Shown piece by piece: positions 19,670-31,833 of a stretch of DNA of 64,000 bases. The notes below the pieces were generated by a model, which had not been told where the DNA came from, did not search any database, and was given only the letters and a program-made list of their open reading frames with translations. The translations under genes were made by a program, and so were the position numbers. Origin of the DNA: Astragalus membranaceus (lineage: Eukaryota > Streptophyta > Magnoliopsida > Fabales > Fabaceae); the NCBI GenBank assembly GCA_039519185.1, contig CM076854.1:73465948-73529947 (forward strand), in the 5' to 3' direction. Within the stretch, counting starts at the first letter, position 1; each line of letters begins with the position of its first letter.

Positions 19670-22600
19670 AAAGAAGGAGTTCAGTTATTTGCGTTGATGG
19701 CTTCGTTGTCTGCTGAGAGTCAGGCTGTTATTGAAGAACTGAAGGTGGTACGTGAATTTCCTGAGGTTTTTCCTGATGAAATTCCGGGTGTGCCACCGGA
19801 GAGAGAAGTTGAATTTTCGATTGATCTTGTACCTGGTACGAGGCCTGTGTCTATGGCTCCGTACAGAATGTCGGCGTCGGAACTGTCTGAGTTGAAGACG
19901 CAACTTGAAGAATTGCTTGAGAAGAAATTTGTAAGACCGAGTGTATCACCGTGGGGAGCTCCGGTATTGTTAGTGAAAAAGAAAGATGGGAGCATGAGGT
20001 TATGTGTGGACTATCGTCAGTTGAATAAGGTAACTATCAAGAATAAGTATCCGCTTCCGAGGATCGACGATCTGATGGACCAGTTAGTGGGTGCCCGTGT
20101 TTTCAGCAAAATTGATTTGAGGTCCGGATATCATCAGATTAAAGTGAAGGATGAAGATGTTCAGAAGACAGCGTTCAGGACAAGGTATGGGCATTATGAG
20201 TATTCAGTGATGCCGTTCGGTGTGACCAATGCTCCTGGTGTATTTATGGAATATATGAACCGTATTTTCCATAATTACCTAGATCGGTTTGTGGTAATCT
20301 TCATAGATGATATTCTAGTTTATTCTAAGTCAGATGAAGAGCATGCTGAGCACCTGAAGTCAGTGTTGGAAGTTTTAAAAGAGAAAAAGTTGTACGCTAA
20401 GTTGTCGAAGTGTGAGTTCTGGCTGAAAGAGGTGAGTTTCCTTGGGCACGTGATTTCTGGTAATGGTATTGCGGTTGATCCGGCAAAAGTAGAAGCAGTG
20501 TTGGAGTGGGAGTCTCCGAAGTCCGTAACAGAGATTAGAAGCTTTTTGGGTCTGGCTGGGTACTACAGGAGGTTCATCGAGGGTTTTTCCAAGTTGGCCC
20601 TTCCATTGACTCAGTTGACTTGCAAGGGTAAAGTTTTTGTTTGGGATGCTCGGTGCGAGGAAAGTTTTATGGAACTGAAAAAGAGATTGACGACGTCGCC
20701 TGTTTTGACGTTGCCTAATCCAGAGGAACCGTTCGTTGTGTATTGTGACGCTTCGAAGATGGGTCTCGGTGGTGTGTTGATGCAGGATGGGAAGGTCGTT
20801 GCGTATGCGTCGAGGCAATTGTGGATTCATGAGAAAAATTACCCTACGCATGATTTAGAGCTGGCTGCTGTGGTATTTGTGCTTAAAATTTGGAGGCACT
20901 ACCTTTATGGTTCAAGGTTCGAAGTGTTCAGTGATCATAAGAGTCTAAAGTATCTGTTCGATCAGAAAGAGTTGAATATGAGGCAGCGTCGGTGGTTGGA
21001 ACTCTTGAAGGATTATGACTTTGGTTTGAATTATCATCCCGGCAAAGCTAATGTCGTGGCTGATGCTTTAAGCAGAAAGTCCTTGCATATGTCGGCCATG
21101 ATGGTGAAAGAATTAGAGTTAATTGAGGAATTCAGAGATTTGAGTTTGGTTTGTAAATTGACACCTCGCAGTGTCAAGCTGGGAATGTTAAAGATCGATA
21201 ATGATTTCCTGGGCAGTATCAGAGAAGCTCAGAAGACAGATGTCAAGCTGGTGGATTTAATTAATGGGGTCGGTCAGTCTGAAGGTGAAGATTTCAAATT
21301 AGATTCCAGTGACGTGTTGAGGTTCCGGGGTAGGATCTGTGTTCCAGACGATGAAGAAATGAGAAAGGCAATTTTAGAGGAAGGTCATCGTAGCAAGTTG
21401 AGTATCCATCCTGGAGCGACGAAAATGTATCAAGATCTGAAAAAGATGTTTTGGTGGTATGGTATGAAGAGAGATGTGGCACAGTTTGTGTATGCCTGTT
21501 TGACCTGTCAAAAGTCGAAGGTCGAGCACCAGAAGCCAGCAGGGTTAATGCAACCGTTGGAAGTCCCAGAGTGGAAATGGGATAGCATAGCGATGGATTT
21601 TGTGACGGGGTTACCGAATACAGTTAAGGGTCATGACGCTATTTGGGTGATCATTGATAGGTTAACGAAGTCTGCTCATTTTATTCCTATTAATATCACT
21701 TATCCGGTGTCGAGGTTGGCAGAGGTATATGTCAAAGAGATTGTGAGGCTGCACGGTGTTCCGAAGAGTATTGTGTCAGATAGGGATCCGAGGTTCACTT
21801 CCGAGTTTTGGAAGAGTTTGCAGAAAGAATTGGGTTCTAAGTTAAAAATGAGTTCGGCGTATCATCCCCAGACAGACGGTCAATCAGAGAGGACAATTCA
21901 GTCGTTAGAGGATTTGTTGAGGGCTTGTGTATTGGAACAGCGGGGATCATGGGATTCCTACCTTGCGTTGATTGAGTTTACTTATAACAACAGTCACCAT
22001 TCCAGCATTGGGATGGCACCGTTTGAAGCATTGTATGGTCGCAAGTGTAGGACGCCATTATGTTGGTATGAGTCGGGAGAAAGTGTAGTGTTGGGTCCGG
22101 AGATTGTGCGGAAGACTACAGAGAAGATCAAGATGATCCGTGAGAAGATGAAGGCTTCGCAGAGTCGGCAGAAAAGTTATCATGACAAGCGGAGGAAGGA
22201 TTTAGAATTTCAGGAGGGGGAGCATGTGTTCTTGAGGGTTTCTCCTATTACCGGTGTTGGTCGAGCGTTGAAATCGAAGAAGCTCACTCCTCGATTTGTT
22301 GGTCCTTATCAGATTTCTGAAAGAATCGGAAATGTGGCTTATAGAGTGGCTTTACCGCCAAATCTTTCGAACTTGCACGACGTGTTTCACGTGTCGCAAC
22401 TTCGGAAGTATGTTTCGGATCCATCTCATGTGATCCATATGGACGATGTAGAGGTGCGGGATAATCTCACTGTGGAGACGATGCCCGTACGGGTTGAGGA
22501 TCGTGAAGTGAAAGCGCTTAGAGGCAAAGAGATTGCATTGGTGAAAGTGGTTTGGCTAGGAGCTGCCGGCGAGAGTATGACTTGGGAGCTAGAGAGCAAG

Positions 22601-22678
22601 ATGCGAGAATCCTACCCCGAGTTGTTTGATCAGGTAAAATTTCAAGGACGAAATATTCTAAGTGGGGGAGAGTTGTAA
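19670..22678 (+). CDS. Tekay RT, RNase H, integrase and chromodomain-like tail
   Basis: Open for 1002 codons after the TAG; the first Met is at 19694. [40 protein letters not shown] (catalytic DD). RNase [17 protein letters not shown] and [13 protein letters not shown]. Integrase: a zinc motif with H..H..CLTCQ and a DDE core with [25 protein letters not shown] and [19 protein letters not shown]-type region ([11 protein letters not shown]) and a C-terminal chromodomain-like segment follow. The stop codon TAA at 22676-22678 is supplied by the first bases of the 3' LTR, so the PPT is translated as the GGEL end. Confidence 0.95.
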   Translation, partial: KEGVQLFALMASLSAESQAVIEELKVVREFPEVFPDEIPGVPPEREVEFSIDLVPGTRPVSMAPYRMSASELSELKTQLEELLEKKFVRPSVSPWGAPVLLVKKKDGSMRLCVDYRQLNKVTIKNKYPLPRIDDLMDQLVGARVFSKIDLRSGYHQIKVKDEDVQKTAFRTRYGHYEYSVMPFGVTNAPGVFMEYMNRIFHNYLDRFVVIFIDDILVYSKSDEEHAEHLKSVLEVLKEKKLYAKLSKCEFWLKEVSFLGHVISGNGIAVDPAKVEAVLEWESPKSVTEIRSFLGLAGYYRRFIEGFSKLALPLTQLTCKGKVFVWDARCEESFMELKKRLTTSPVLTLPNPEEPFVVYCDASKMGLGGVLMQDGKVVAYASRQLWIHEKNYPTHDLELAAVVFVLKIWRHYLYGSRFEVFSDHKSLKYLFDQKELNMRQRRWLELLKDYDFGLNYHPGKANVVADALSRKSLHMSAMMVKELELIEEFRDLSLVCKLTPRSVKLGMLKIDNDFLGSIREAQKTDVKLVDLINGVGQSEGEDFKLDSSDVLRFRGRICVPDDEEMRKAILEEGHRSKLSIHPGATKMYQDLKKMFWWYGMKRDVAQFVYACLTCQKSKVEHQKPAGLMQPLEVPEWKWDSIAMDFVTGLPNTVKGHDAIWVIIDRLTKSAHFIPINITYPVSRLAEVYVKEIVRLHGVPKSIVSDRDPRFTSEFWKSLQKELGSKLKMSSAYHPQTDGQSERTIQSLEDLLRACVLEQRGSWDSYLALIEFTYNNSHHSSIGMAPFEALYGRKCRTPLCWYESGESVVLGPEIVRKTTEKIKMIREKMKASQSRQKSYHDKRRKDLEFQEGEHVFLRVSPITGVGRALKSKKLTPRFVGPYQISERIGNVAYRVALPPNLSNLHDVFHVSQLRKYVSDPSHVIHMDDVEVRDNLTVETMPVRVEDREVKALRGKEIALVKVVWLGAAGESMTWELESKMRESYPELFDQVKFQGRNILSGGEL
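22660..22673 (+). other. Tekay polypurine tract
   Basis: AAGTGGGGGAGAGT lies directly before the 3' LTR start TGTAACACCC and within the coding frame. Confidence 0.85.
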
Positions 22679-25194
22679 CACCCTAAAATTATTTAATTAA
22701 TTTATTTAATTAAGTAATTGGGGATTTAAATTAAATTATTTGACGTAATTTAATTAATTGAATTTATACTGATATGCGTAGGAAGTACTAGAAAGTGGAG
22801 GTGCTGAACCAAATGGACTTGGGCCTAAGTGAGAAGCCCAAGCCCGTTATTCTTGTCATATGCGAAGTGTTGGTTTAGTTGGGGTCTAGGGTTGGTGGCA
22901 ATTCGCAAAATCAGAAGAGAAAACGCAAGAAAGAAAGAAAGAGCGTGAGATAGAGAGAGAGAGCAAGGAAGGGCGCCGTAAGGAGAGAAGAGGAAGAGGA
23001 GAGAAGTCGCAAACAAGGAAGAGCAAGAACGTGATCTTGTTGCTGTGGTCCTGTACGTGACTATCTCCGGAGCCTCCGTTCTTCAATTTCGAGGTTAGGG
23101 GAGCTCTATCACTCTATCTAATACTTCATATGATGAGTTCTAGATCTAGGGTTAGACTAGATTTATTGATGTATTGTTGATGTTGGTTTTTATATATAGA
23201 TGTATGCGAATTGAGGGATGTTTGAGTTCTTGATGTTTCTTGATGCATTGTTGATGTTGGCTTTTATATATAGATGTATGCGAATTGAGAGATGCTTGAG
23301 TTCTTGATGTTTCTTGATGCTTTGTTGGTATTGGCCATTATATATATGCGTGTATGCGAAGTGGAATTGATCATGAAACTGAATTTGTGTTGGATTTTGC
23401 TTGTGTTGTTCGCAAGATTTGATGGATGGTATATAGGCGCCTAGGGCGCCAAGGGGATAGGGAAGACAATGCCCAATTGAATTTTTGAGAAATTGATTAA
23501 AATATGTGTATGTTTAGTTGCTGGGAAAATGTTGAGTTTTTATGATTTGGAATTGTTAAGAAAACAATTTTTAGTGTTAAAAAGCGTTTTGGTAAAATTC
23601 TGGACGTTGCTGCTGTGTGCTGGGCGCTAAGCGCCTGTGCTGGGCGCTGGGCGCCTGATGTTGTGTTGTGCTGTGCGTGTGTGCGCGCCTGGGCGCTGGG
23701 CGCCTGTGGCGTGCGTGTTCCCTGCGTTGTTGTTCCCCTGGGCGCTAGGCGCCCGTGTCTTGTTCGTGTTGCGCTGCGCTGTGCGCGCGCGTTGTTGCCA
23801 CTGGGCGCTAGGCGCCCATGCTGTGTTGCGTGCGTTGTTGATGTTGCCTGGGCGCCTGTGCACTTGTTGCCTGGTTGCCTGGGCGCCTAAGGCGCCTGTT
23901 CCCTGGATGTTGCCTAAATTTTCCAAAATTGTTTTTATCATAACTTTTGACTTAGACGTCCGTTTTGAACGATTCGAAAAGTGTCGTGAAGCTTTTTACG
24001 TTGTCTATTTGTGGGTTCAATTTTTAAAATGAAAAATTGTTATTTTCTGACTGTTTGTGGGCGCCCAAGTGGCTGTCCCCGGTGATCGTCCCAGTGACAT
24101 TGAAAAATGACGTGGAACTTTTTAAAAATCCTTTTTGGTGTATAAACAACAGTTTTAACACGGTAGGGTCAAAATGACTGTTTTGCCCCTAGTGGCCAAA
24201 GTTAATGATAATGATGTGTAAATGACGAGGATGCCCTTGGTGGCTAGTCAAATGACTGTTTTGCCCCTAGTGGCCAAAGTTAATAATAATGAGGTCTAAA
24301 TGACGAGGATGCCCTTGGTGGTTAGTCAAATGACGTTTTTGCCCTCAGTGGCTAATGTTTGAGTTGAATGATGTATATGTGTAAGTGACATTTGGGGCCT
24401 GAGTGGCTAAGTGATGTTAAGGCCTAAAAGGCTAAGTGACGTTATTTGTGTGTGAATTATGAAATGACAGGTGCTGTGCCTTTATTCGGCAAACCGGTAA
24501 GTGACGGGTCGCATAGTTGACTATGAGTTGAGTAATTGTGTATTTGTGTATTGTGAGTGGTGCATGTCATAGTGTCTCATGCCCATATGCATAAACCCAG
24601 TGATGTTTTGAAGCCTGAGTGGCTAAGTGATGATAAGGCCTGAGTGGCTAAGCGACGTTTTGTGAAAAGGTACCTTCATGCATATACCCGCGAGTGGGTT
24701 GCATTTCATAAATCTACATGATGTGTAACGAGTTATTGTAAATGATGTAAGAGATGACTATGATGTGAGTATTTGGTGTTTGGATGCTGATTGTTCTAGT
24801 GCGTAACCTATGATTAGTGCTTATCATATTTCCTATTATATAGACTGAAATGATGCTCACCCTTTCCTGTTTGAATGTTACCCCCGTGTTGGTAACGTGC
24901 AGGTGATTCCCAGTGAAGGTATTAGCTTCACTTTTGAGTCGAGTCGTCATGCTCTGATACGTAGCACTCAGGGGGGGAAACGAACTCGGCATTTATTAAT
25001 GATTTTGATTATTATGTCCATGTGGACTATTTGGTTATGTTGAAGTGCTACGTGGATGAATGATTATTGAGTTAAACTGTTTTTGAAATTGATAAACGAC
25101 GTTTTTGTTTGAAGTATGTGTAACATTCCTTATGAGCGAAATTTTCAAACTCTGATTTTTATAAACAAAGTGACGGGTAGAAAGGGGTGTTACA
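22674..25194 (+). repeat. Tekay 3' LTR (2521 bp)
   Basis: Same length as the 5' LTR and almost identical to it; see that entry for internal structure. The ORF beginning at 25116 in its end runs by chance into the Athila integrase frame. Confidence 0.95.
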
Positions 25195-26582
25195 CTGATC
25201 ATTTGTCCCGTCTACAAGGAACAAAAGAAGAAGAGTTGCCGCTTAATGATACATTTTTGGATGATCAACTCTTCTTATTGGTCAAATCTGAAGCACCATG
25301 GTATGCAGATTTTGTAAACTACCTTGCAGCAGGAGTACTCCCCCCAGATTTAAATTATCAGCGGAAGAAGAAATTCTTCCATGATCTTAAACAGTATTAC
25401 TGGGACGAGCCACTGCTTTTTAAAAGGGGAGCTGATGGGGTGTTCAGAAGATGCATTCCGGAAGAAGAGGTAAGTAACATTCTATACCATTGTCATTCTT
25501 CTTCCTATGGCGGCCATGCCAGTTCTTCAAAAACTGCTACGAAAATTCTTCAATCTGGTTTTTATTGGCCGTCCCTTTTTAAAGACGCGCATCAATTCAT
25601 TTCTAAATGCGACCAGTGTCAACGCACCGGAAATATTTCAAAAAGAAATGAAATGCCCTTAAATAATATCTTAGAGGTTGAAATTTTCGACGTCTGGGGT
25701 ATCGATTTCATGGGACCGTTTCGTTCTTCTTTTGGAAACCAATATATTCTGGTAGCCGTTGACTATGTGTCAAAATGGATCGAAGCCATTGCTTCTCCTA
25801 CAAACGATGCAAAGGTAGTCATAAAACTTTTCAAAAAAATAATTTTTCCAAGATTCGGGGTCCCTCGTGTTGTCATAAGCGACGGAGGATCCCATTTCAT
25901 CTCAAAACATTTTGAAATGTTACTGCAAAAGTTTGGAGTAAGGCACAAAGTTGCAACGCCTTATCACCCTCAAACAAGCGGTCAGGTTGAGGTATCGAAC
26001 AGAGAAATTAAAAGTATTTTAGAAAAAACTGTTTCGACTTCAAGGAAAGACTGGTCGGTAAAGCTTGATGATGCTCTCTGGGCTTATCGGACTGCGTACA
26101 AGACTCCCATAGGAATGACTCCTTTCAAATTAATTTATGGGAAGTCTTGCCACCTTCCGGTAGAGCTAGAGCACAAAGCTTACTGGGCAATTAAACGCCT
26201 TAACCTGAACATGGAATTAGCCGGAGAAAAAAGAAAACTCCAACTAAACGAATTGGAAGAACTGCGAATGGATGCTTATGAGAATGCCAAACTTTACAAA
26301 GAAAGAACAAAAAATTGGCATGATAAGCGTATTATTCGTAGAGAATTCAAAGAGGGTGACCTGGTGTTATTGTTTAATTCCAGGCTAAAAATTTTTCAGG
26401 GAAAATTAAAGTCAAGATGGACCGGTCCTTTTGAAATCCGTAAGGTTTACCCCTTCGGATCTGTAGAGATCTGGAGCGAGAAAACTGGATCGTTTAAAGT
26501 CAATGGTCAAAGGTTGAAAAATTATTTAATTGGTGACCCAATTGAGAAAGGAACTAGTTTAGTTCTACATGATCCCAATTAA
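25195..26582 (+). CDS. Athila integrase (3' part of pol after nested insertion)
   Basis: The Athila reading resumes at 25200 with [17 protein letters not shown]. The integrase zinc motif H..H..CDQC lies at about 25490-25620. The DDE core shows [24 protein letters not shown] and [15 protein letters not shown], so all three acidic residues are present. [19 protein letters not shown] and the GPF-type C-terminal domain ([14 protein letters not shown]) follow. It ends LVLHDPN at TAA 26580-26582. This segment has no visible lesion, but it is cut off from gag-RT by the nested Tekay and the upstream stop and shifts. Confidence 0.92.
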
Positions 26583-27583
26583 AAAATTCTTTTTGACCGT
26601 CAAGCTAGTGACGTTAAAAGAGCGCTGCGTGGGAGGCAACCCACGGCTTAATGTATTTTTTGATTTGTTGAAAAATAAAATACCCCAGGGCCGAGTATCC
26701 TGAACCAGACAGCCAGGTGAGCTCTCCTAAACCCTTTTTTGTTTAATTTGAAAAAAACATTGAGGACAATGCCTAATCCAAGCATGGGGGGGTATTTTAT
26801 TACTCTTATTAGGAATGTCTTTATTGCTTTGCCGAGTTTTTATCTTTTTGTACTTTGAGTTGTATCTGCTCCCTCCATCACGAAACTTTGTGAACCCTAA
26901 AGCATGTTTTAGATAAGCCTTTTCTGGACAAAAATAATTTTTCAATCTTTCATTAGCAATCATCTAGGTGGACTGGTTGGGAGCAACAAAAATTGTATCA
27001 TGGTTCGATTTCTACCTCTAGGGCTTTTTCACACACACACTACTGAGACTGTTTTCAGTTGTTAATACAATTAGAAGGACTGAAAAGAAACTAGTGACCT
27101 GGTTCTCTTGGTGACATTCACTGGATGCGCGGTTACTGGAGAAAAACGTCTGAGTTGGGGTATTCAAAAAAAAAAAAAAAAATTGCAAAACAAATTCAAA
27201 ATGCAAAAATTGGTGCATTTTAAATGTCAAAATGAATGGTTAGCATATACAATCAAAGAAAAAGAAAAAGAAATATTGCTTGAATACCCAACGTATAAAG
27301 ACCCTCCTTTGAGACCCGGTCTTAGTGAATGGAAGACCCAAACTTAAGAATGCTGGGGAACCGGTTCTATGATGACATTGATATCCTCTCTAATGTATTG
27401 ATACTTTAAATTTGTCTCACAATTCCACAAGAAGCCCGGATAGTAGTTCTCAAACCGAAGTGTTAGAATTGCCCCACAGTTCGCTTAATGATTCGATGTG
27501 AAAATAATTTTCCTTCAGAATCGGCCTAAGGATTTACACTGTTTTTGCTTGAGGACAAGCAAAGGTTCAAGCGTGGGGGAGTT
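26583..27583 (+). other. Athila 3' noncoding region, no env-like ORF
   Basis: About 1 kb without a convincing gene. It holds a hairpin (26628-26645), a PPT-like block at 26760-26793 and the true PPT before the 3' LTR (27549-27583, ending GCGTGGGGGAGTT). Both PPT-like blocks share TTGAGGACAA and a G-run. Confidence 0.8.
26628..26645 (+). other. Hairpin CGTGGG-AGGCAA-CCCACG
   Basis: A perfect 6-bp stem and 6-base loop, 46 bases after the pol stop codon. From memory the motif recurs in many plant Athila-type elements at this position. Confidence 0.75.
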
Positions 27584-29142
27584 TGATAAGTCTATTTTTA
27601 GAGTCTTTTTGATAGTTATTTTCATTAAGTTTTTTTAGGTATTTTAATTATATTTTATATCTTTGAACTATTTTACTACATATGTTTGCTTTTTATTTTC
27701 AGGTTTTATTTTGGAGCAAAAGAGAAAATATGAGCTAAAATGAAGAAAAAAGGAAATATTTAAGGAGGAGCAATTTTTAAAGCGCTAGACACCCTCATGG
27801 GCGCCAAGGGCCCCAAAAACCGAAAACTGGCCAAGGGCGCCAAGCAGCAAAAACTGGCGCAGAGCCTGCGCACGACCCTGGCACATGTTGCACGACCCTA
27901 GTGCAAAACTGGCGCACGACCCTGGCAGATAGGCGCACGACCCTGGTAAAAACTGGCGCAGATCCTGCGCACGACCCTGGGTGCACCACGCACGACCCGT
28001 GCGTGTTTTCAACTGAAAATGGCCCATTTTGGCAGAACAAGGTGCACGACCCTGGCACATAGGCACACGACCCATGCTTGCCAGCAACGCAGAACAGCTT
28101 TTCCAGCACATGGCGCACGACCCTGGCACCATAGGCGCACGACCCTAGTGCAAAACTGGCGCAGAGCAGCCAAAATTGACTGGCCAGGGCGCACGACCCA
28201 GGCACATGGGCGCACGACCCTGGCACCAGACAAGTCAATTTTGGCTGCACCCACTTGCTGATGGCTTTCCCTTGCCACTTGATTTGCCACTTTTTTTATG
28301 ACCATTTTGCCCCTCCTCTCAAGTGCCTTAGACCTAATATTTTCCTATAAATAGAGGCTTGATCCTCACTTGTAACCAAGCTTAAATTTTGTGAGAAAAA
28401 TCCATGACAAGGTTTCCTCTAAGATTCATGACTTCACTTTAATTTCTCGCTTTTTACTTTCTCGCTTTTTACTTTCTCGCCCTTTTATTTTCCAAGTCAT
28501 TTACTTTCCTTGCTATTTACTTTCTTGCCCTTTTATTTTCCAAGTCATTTACTTTCCTTGCTATTTAAATTCTCGCTCTTTACTTTCTCGCTCTTTACTT
28601 TTCGCTCTTTACTTTTTCGCTCTTTTATTTTCCCTGCTATTTACTTTCTTGCCCCTTTTATTTTCCAAGTCATTTACTTTCATTGCTATTTAATTTCTCG
28701 CTCTTTACTTTTCGCTCTTTACTTTTCCGCTCTTTTATTTTCCCTGCTATTTACTTTTTTGCCCTTTAAATTTCCAAGTCAAGTAAACTACTGGCAAGTC
28801 AAGTAAATTACTGGCAAGTCAAGTAAATTACTGGCAATTTACTTTTCAAGCAATTTACTTTCTTGTCATTTACAATTCCGCTATTTATGATTTTTGCACT
28901 TTACCGCTTTCTTTTATTTCTCGCTATTTAACTTTATGTCTTCTTCTTTTATTTTCTTTTCTCCTCTTTTGTCTACAATGATCATGAGTGAGTAGACTTT
29001 GCTAAAATATTCCTTCTTTCCAAAAACACTTTCTTTTCAGTTAATCAACTTTGAAAAATTAAATTGGTATTCACTTAGGCTCTCCCTGTGGACCGATACT
29101 CTTTTATTACGCGATACGACCCGTGCACTTGCGGGGCTATCA
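27584..29142 (+). repeat. Athila 3' LTR (1559 bp)
   Basis: Same length as the 5' LTR. Differences seen: near 10415/27973 (G/T), 10484/28042 (C/T) and two within the last 12 bases (GGGGGGCTTTCA versus GCGGGGCTATCA). Confidence 0.93.
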
Positions 29143-29274
29143 GTAACTGATTGTAACTTTACACAGCCAAAACTATCTCAAATGTCTGACAAATTTTCTA
29201 TTAGGAATCAAATGATAAGAATCAAGGCATCCATGCCAAATTTACATAGACAAAACAAAATTGCTATACCAATT

Positions 29275-29498
29275 TGTACAACAAAGAATGCAAATAGAAC
29301 CCTCTTCCTCAGCCATTAGCTGCTGATCAGCAAACAACAACCCTCTTGTAGATGTGAAGGGATTACCAAGAAGGCTGACTGTTTCTCTTGTATTGAATCC
29401 TCTAAGGTTGAAGAGGTGCAGTGTGCGTGTAATGTTATCATCAGGTCTCAGAATATTCTCGGTTGCTTCCTCGAAACTGGGTAGAAAGGTCCACCAGC
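29275..29498 (-). pseudogene. Captured class III peroxidase gene fragment
   Basis: From a splice-acceptor-like TTGGCAG, the minus strand encodes GGPFYPV in one frame. It then encodes ENILRPDDNITRTLHLFNLRG and FNTRETVSLLG, then PFTSTRGLLFADQQLMAEEE in the next frame. These are recognisable class III peroxidase blocks (the proximal part before the conserved His helix, and the RGLL.ADQ.L block). The stretch between SLLG and RGLL, which carries the proximal histidine region, is missing, and a small frameshift follows GGPFYPV. It cannot encode a working enzyme and is best read as DNA captured by the CACTA element. Confidence 0.7.
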
Positions 29499-29912
29499 CT
29501 GCCAAGGCCATGTTCAGAAAACAAATCACAAGTGTAATAATACTTAGCTTTCAAAAAGTGCATGACAGGCAACAAAATGTGATATTCTTGTAAACTTTGC
29601 TATCCAATGTTTGAACTTAGAGAGTATAATTGCATTGCTATTGATGATTGATGAAAAGAGAGAAACAAACATACAACTGAGGAACAAGCTATTGATGATT
29701 GATGAAAAGAGAATAAAAACAAACAACTGAGGAACAAGCTATTCCATAAACTTCTTTCAAAATTGCCACACTCCACACACACACACACATTGCTACACAC
29801 AATAATCAGTGTCCTGACATTATCGCAGTTCTTAAAAATCATCAACCAATTTTTTGAAACAAATGACAACGTAAATTTATGATGGCAGCATGGACTATGA
29901 ACAATGCTATAC

Positions 29913-30000
29913 CTGATAAAGTATACATGGGCTGAAGCGCAAGATTTCCAGTCACACCAAAAGAGCCTAAGTGACCTCGAAGCTTCTGTTCTGGAACTCC
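29913..30000 (-). pseudogene. Captured ABCF3-like exon
   Basis: A single 88-nt exon with acceptor CTGCAG and donor GTATAG. It encodes GVPEQKLRGHLGSFGVTGNL then ALQPMYTLSG. This matches the segment just before the ABC signature (LSGGQ) of plant ABCF-type proteins (GCN subfamily), from memory of the family. The signature is cut after LSG because the exon ends there. Only one exon is present. Confidence 0.72.
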
Positions 30001-30318
30001 CTGCAGAAAATTCCAATAGGCAAAGCCAATAAGATAATTGCATGTAGAGGTATTAAACAAGTTCTAAAAACACCATTACAGCCTAACATCCACAGTTTTG
30101 ATCTGATCCCCTCCTCCAAAGAAAAGAGTAATTGTCACTTCAGCAAACAAATATCATAACATATCCATCAAAATAGCACCGCATCATATAAAAAAGTGGC
30201 TGAACACATTCAAAAAATTGACTGCAAGCAGGAAATAAAGTACAAAACATCTGAAAGCATGTAATGGAGGTGAGGTGAAATGAAGTAGCTTGTATTAGTA
30301 AAGTTGTTGGACATGGGC

Positions 30319-30918
30319 ATTGATCGGTCCGAAGTGCCCTTTCACACCTCCAATTTCTTCTTGAAGAATCTAAACAAATGAAAAATGACAACTATGAAAA
30401 TTAGATGTTTCAGAGAACTCAAAAAGGCACACAGGAATGAAAAGCCAAATTTACCTTATCAAAGAATTTGGCTTCAAATTTTCCAGCACGGTGATCAGTA
30501 GTTGTAACAGATGATGCATCCTGGCCACCTCCAATTACAACCTAAGAGAAAATACAGATTGAGGAATCCAGAATAATATGATTCAAAGTAAAGGAAAGGA
30601 AACTGAAGTAGATAGAAGATTTCATGCAGCAATATTAGGTATTTAGTTCATGAATTAGCAAGCAACTGAGATATGCAAGAAAGAAAGGGTTTGGGCATGC
30701 CTCCTTTCTAAAACTATATAGGACAGATGAATACATCAACCAAACAAAGTAGAAACTATATCACTTAAATTGATTAACAAAACATTATTAATATGAATAC
30801 CATGAATTTACAATATAGAAATACGTACATGATCGAGAAGAGGTGACATCGTAACTGCATTGACAGGGCATTCTGTCACGTATGTCTTGATAAGAGTCAA
30901 TGTTCTGCTATCCCAAAG
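30319..30918 (-). pseudogene. Captured eIF3 subunit I gene fragment (three exons)
   Basis: Three exons with intact GT-AG borders. Exon a 30918-30829 (LWDSRTLTLIKTYVTECPVN..). Exon b 30541-30455 ([20 protein letters not shown]..). Exon c 30369-30319 (ILQEEIGGVKGHFGPINA), after which the match stops abruptly. These are consecutive WD40 blocks of the translation initiation factor eIF3i (TRIP-1). The exons are in order and in frame but lack both ends of the gene, as expected for a captured genomic slice rather than a retrocopy. Confidence 0.82.
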
Positions 30919-31767
30919 CTACCAAAAAATCAAAAATAAATAAACTGGTTAGAGTGAAAATAAATAACATCATGTTATGTTTAGTGGAGTGCTAAAGTGA
31001 TCAAATAATGACAAATGCTAACAGAAGTAAAAAATGTTTATATGCAAGTGAAAATATTTATTTACATTGAAAAGACAAATGTTATTTATGTTTAGTGGAG
31101 TTTAGCTTAACCAACGCCCTTAGCCTCTTAGATATCTTGCAAGCAATTGAAACCCTTGTTGAGCATCAATTTTCTCCACACAATCTTTGAAAAGCCTTGT
31201 GTGTTTCCCATCTTTGAAAAGAGCATAACCAAACATTAGCAGAAAGAAAGAATGAGCTGAGAAGAGATAAAATAACAAATAACAACAGATTCCCTACTAT
31301 CTCAAAATATCACTTAATCATGCAGTCATGCAATCACAGCCGTACAGTCAAGATCAAACAGTCTTTACAAAACATGTCCAAAATTGAATCGTAGACTGTC
31401 TAATAAAATCGGACGGTCCAGATTCGGTCCAGACTGTCGAATAAAAACCTAAACACAAACTCATTTTTTACAAAGAGGGCAACACAAACTCACACAAAAC
31501 ATAACAGATTGAGAGGAATAGAAACTATAGAGCACTTATCATCCCCTTCTCAGATAAATTGAACACTTGAAATATTGGTCCAAATATTTGGTATTTAAGG
31601 AGGTGCCACAGTCCACACAAAACATAACAGATTGAGAGGAATAGAAACTATAGAAAATGTAGCAGTTCAAACTGCACAGTCAAACAGGTTTTATGCAGAA
31701 TTATGTTCCTGTCAAGTGCATAAAAAGTTCAATAAATAATAAAAAGAACAAAGTAGACTTTTCTTAC

Positions 31768-31833
31768 CATCATAAGAGCTCCCGTGTATGTGTCTTTTTC
31801 TTCTCTTTCAATCTCTAAGTACTTGTCATATGA
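31768..31833 (-). other. Possible further exon fragment, unidentified
   Basis: An open stretch encoding SYDKYLEIEREEKDTYTGAL ends at a good donor (ATG/GTAAGAA). I do not recognise the gene. It may be part of the same captured set. Confidence 0.25.

Larger units (their letters stand above)
15658..25194 (+). mobile_element. Tekay/Del-lineage chromovirus retrotransposon, nearly intact
   Basis: A 9537-bp element with two 2521-bp LTRs, a tRNA-iMet primer-binding site, gag-protease (18290-19669), and RT-RNase H-integrase plus a chromodomain-like tail (19670-22678). A PPT lies at the 3' LTR. The only coding lesion seen is one in-frame TAG. The LTRs differ at about two positions by eye (near 16660/23676 and 17959/24975), which implies a very recent insertion. 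Confidence 0.95.
10026..29142 (+). mobile_element. Athila-lineage Ty3/gypsy retrotransposon, interrupted
   Basis: Complete element with two 1559-bp LTRs, a tRNA-Asp primer-binding site, gag-pro-RT (11696-14983), further pol sequence, and integrase (25200-26582). A 9537-bp Tekay element interrupts it, so its native length is about 9.6 kb. Pol is inactivated by a stop codon and two frameshifts. The usual Athila env-like gene is absent; 26583-27583 is noncoding. The LTRs differ at about four positions by eye. Confidence 0.93.

Noticed and set aside
31110..31170. Plus-strand LLDILQAIETLVEHQFSP as a possible peptidase fragment
   Set aside because: Short, opposite to the other captured fragments and without a supporting motif.
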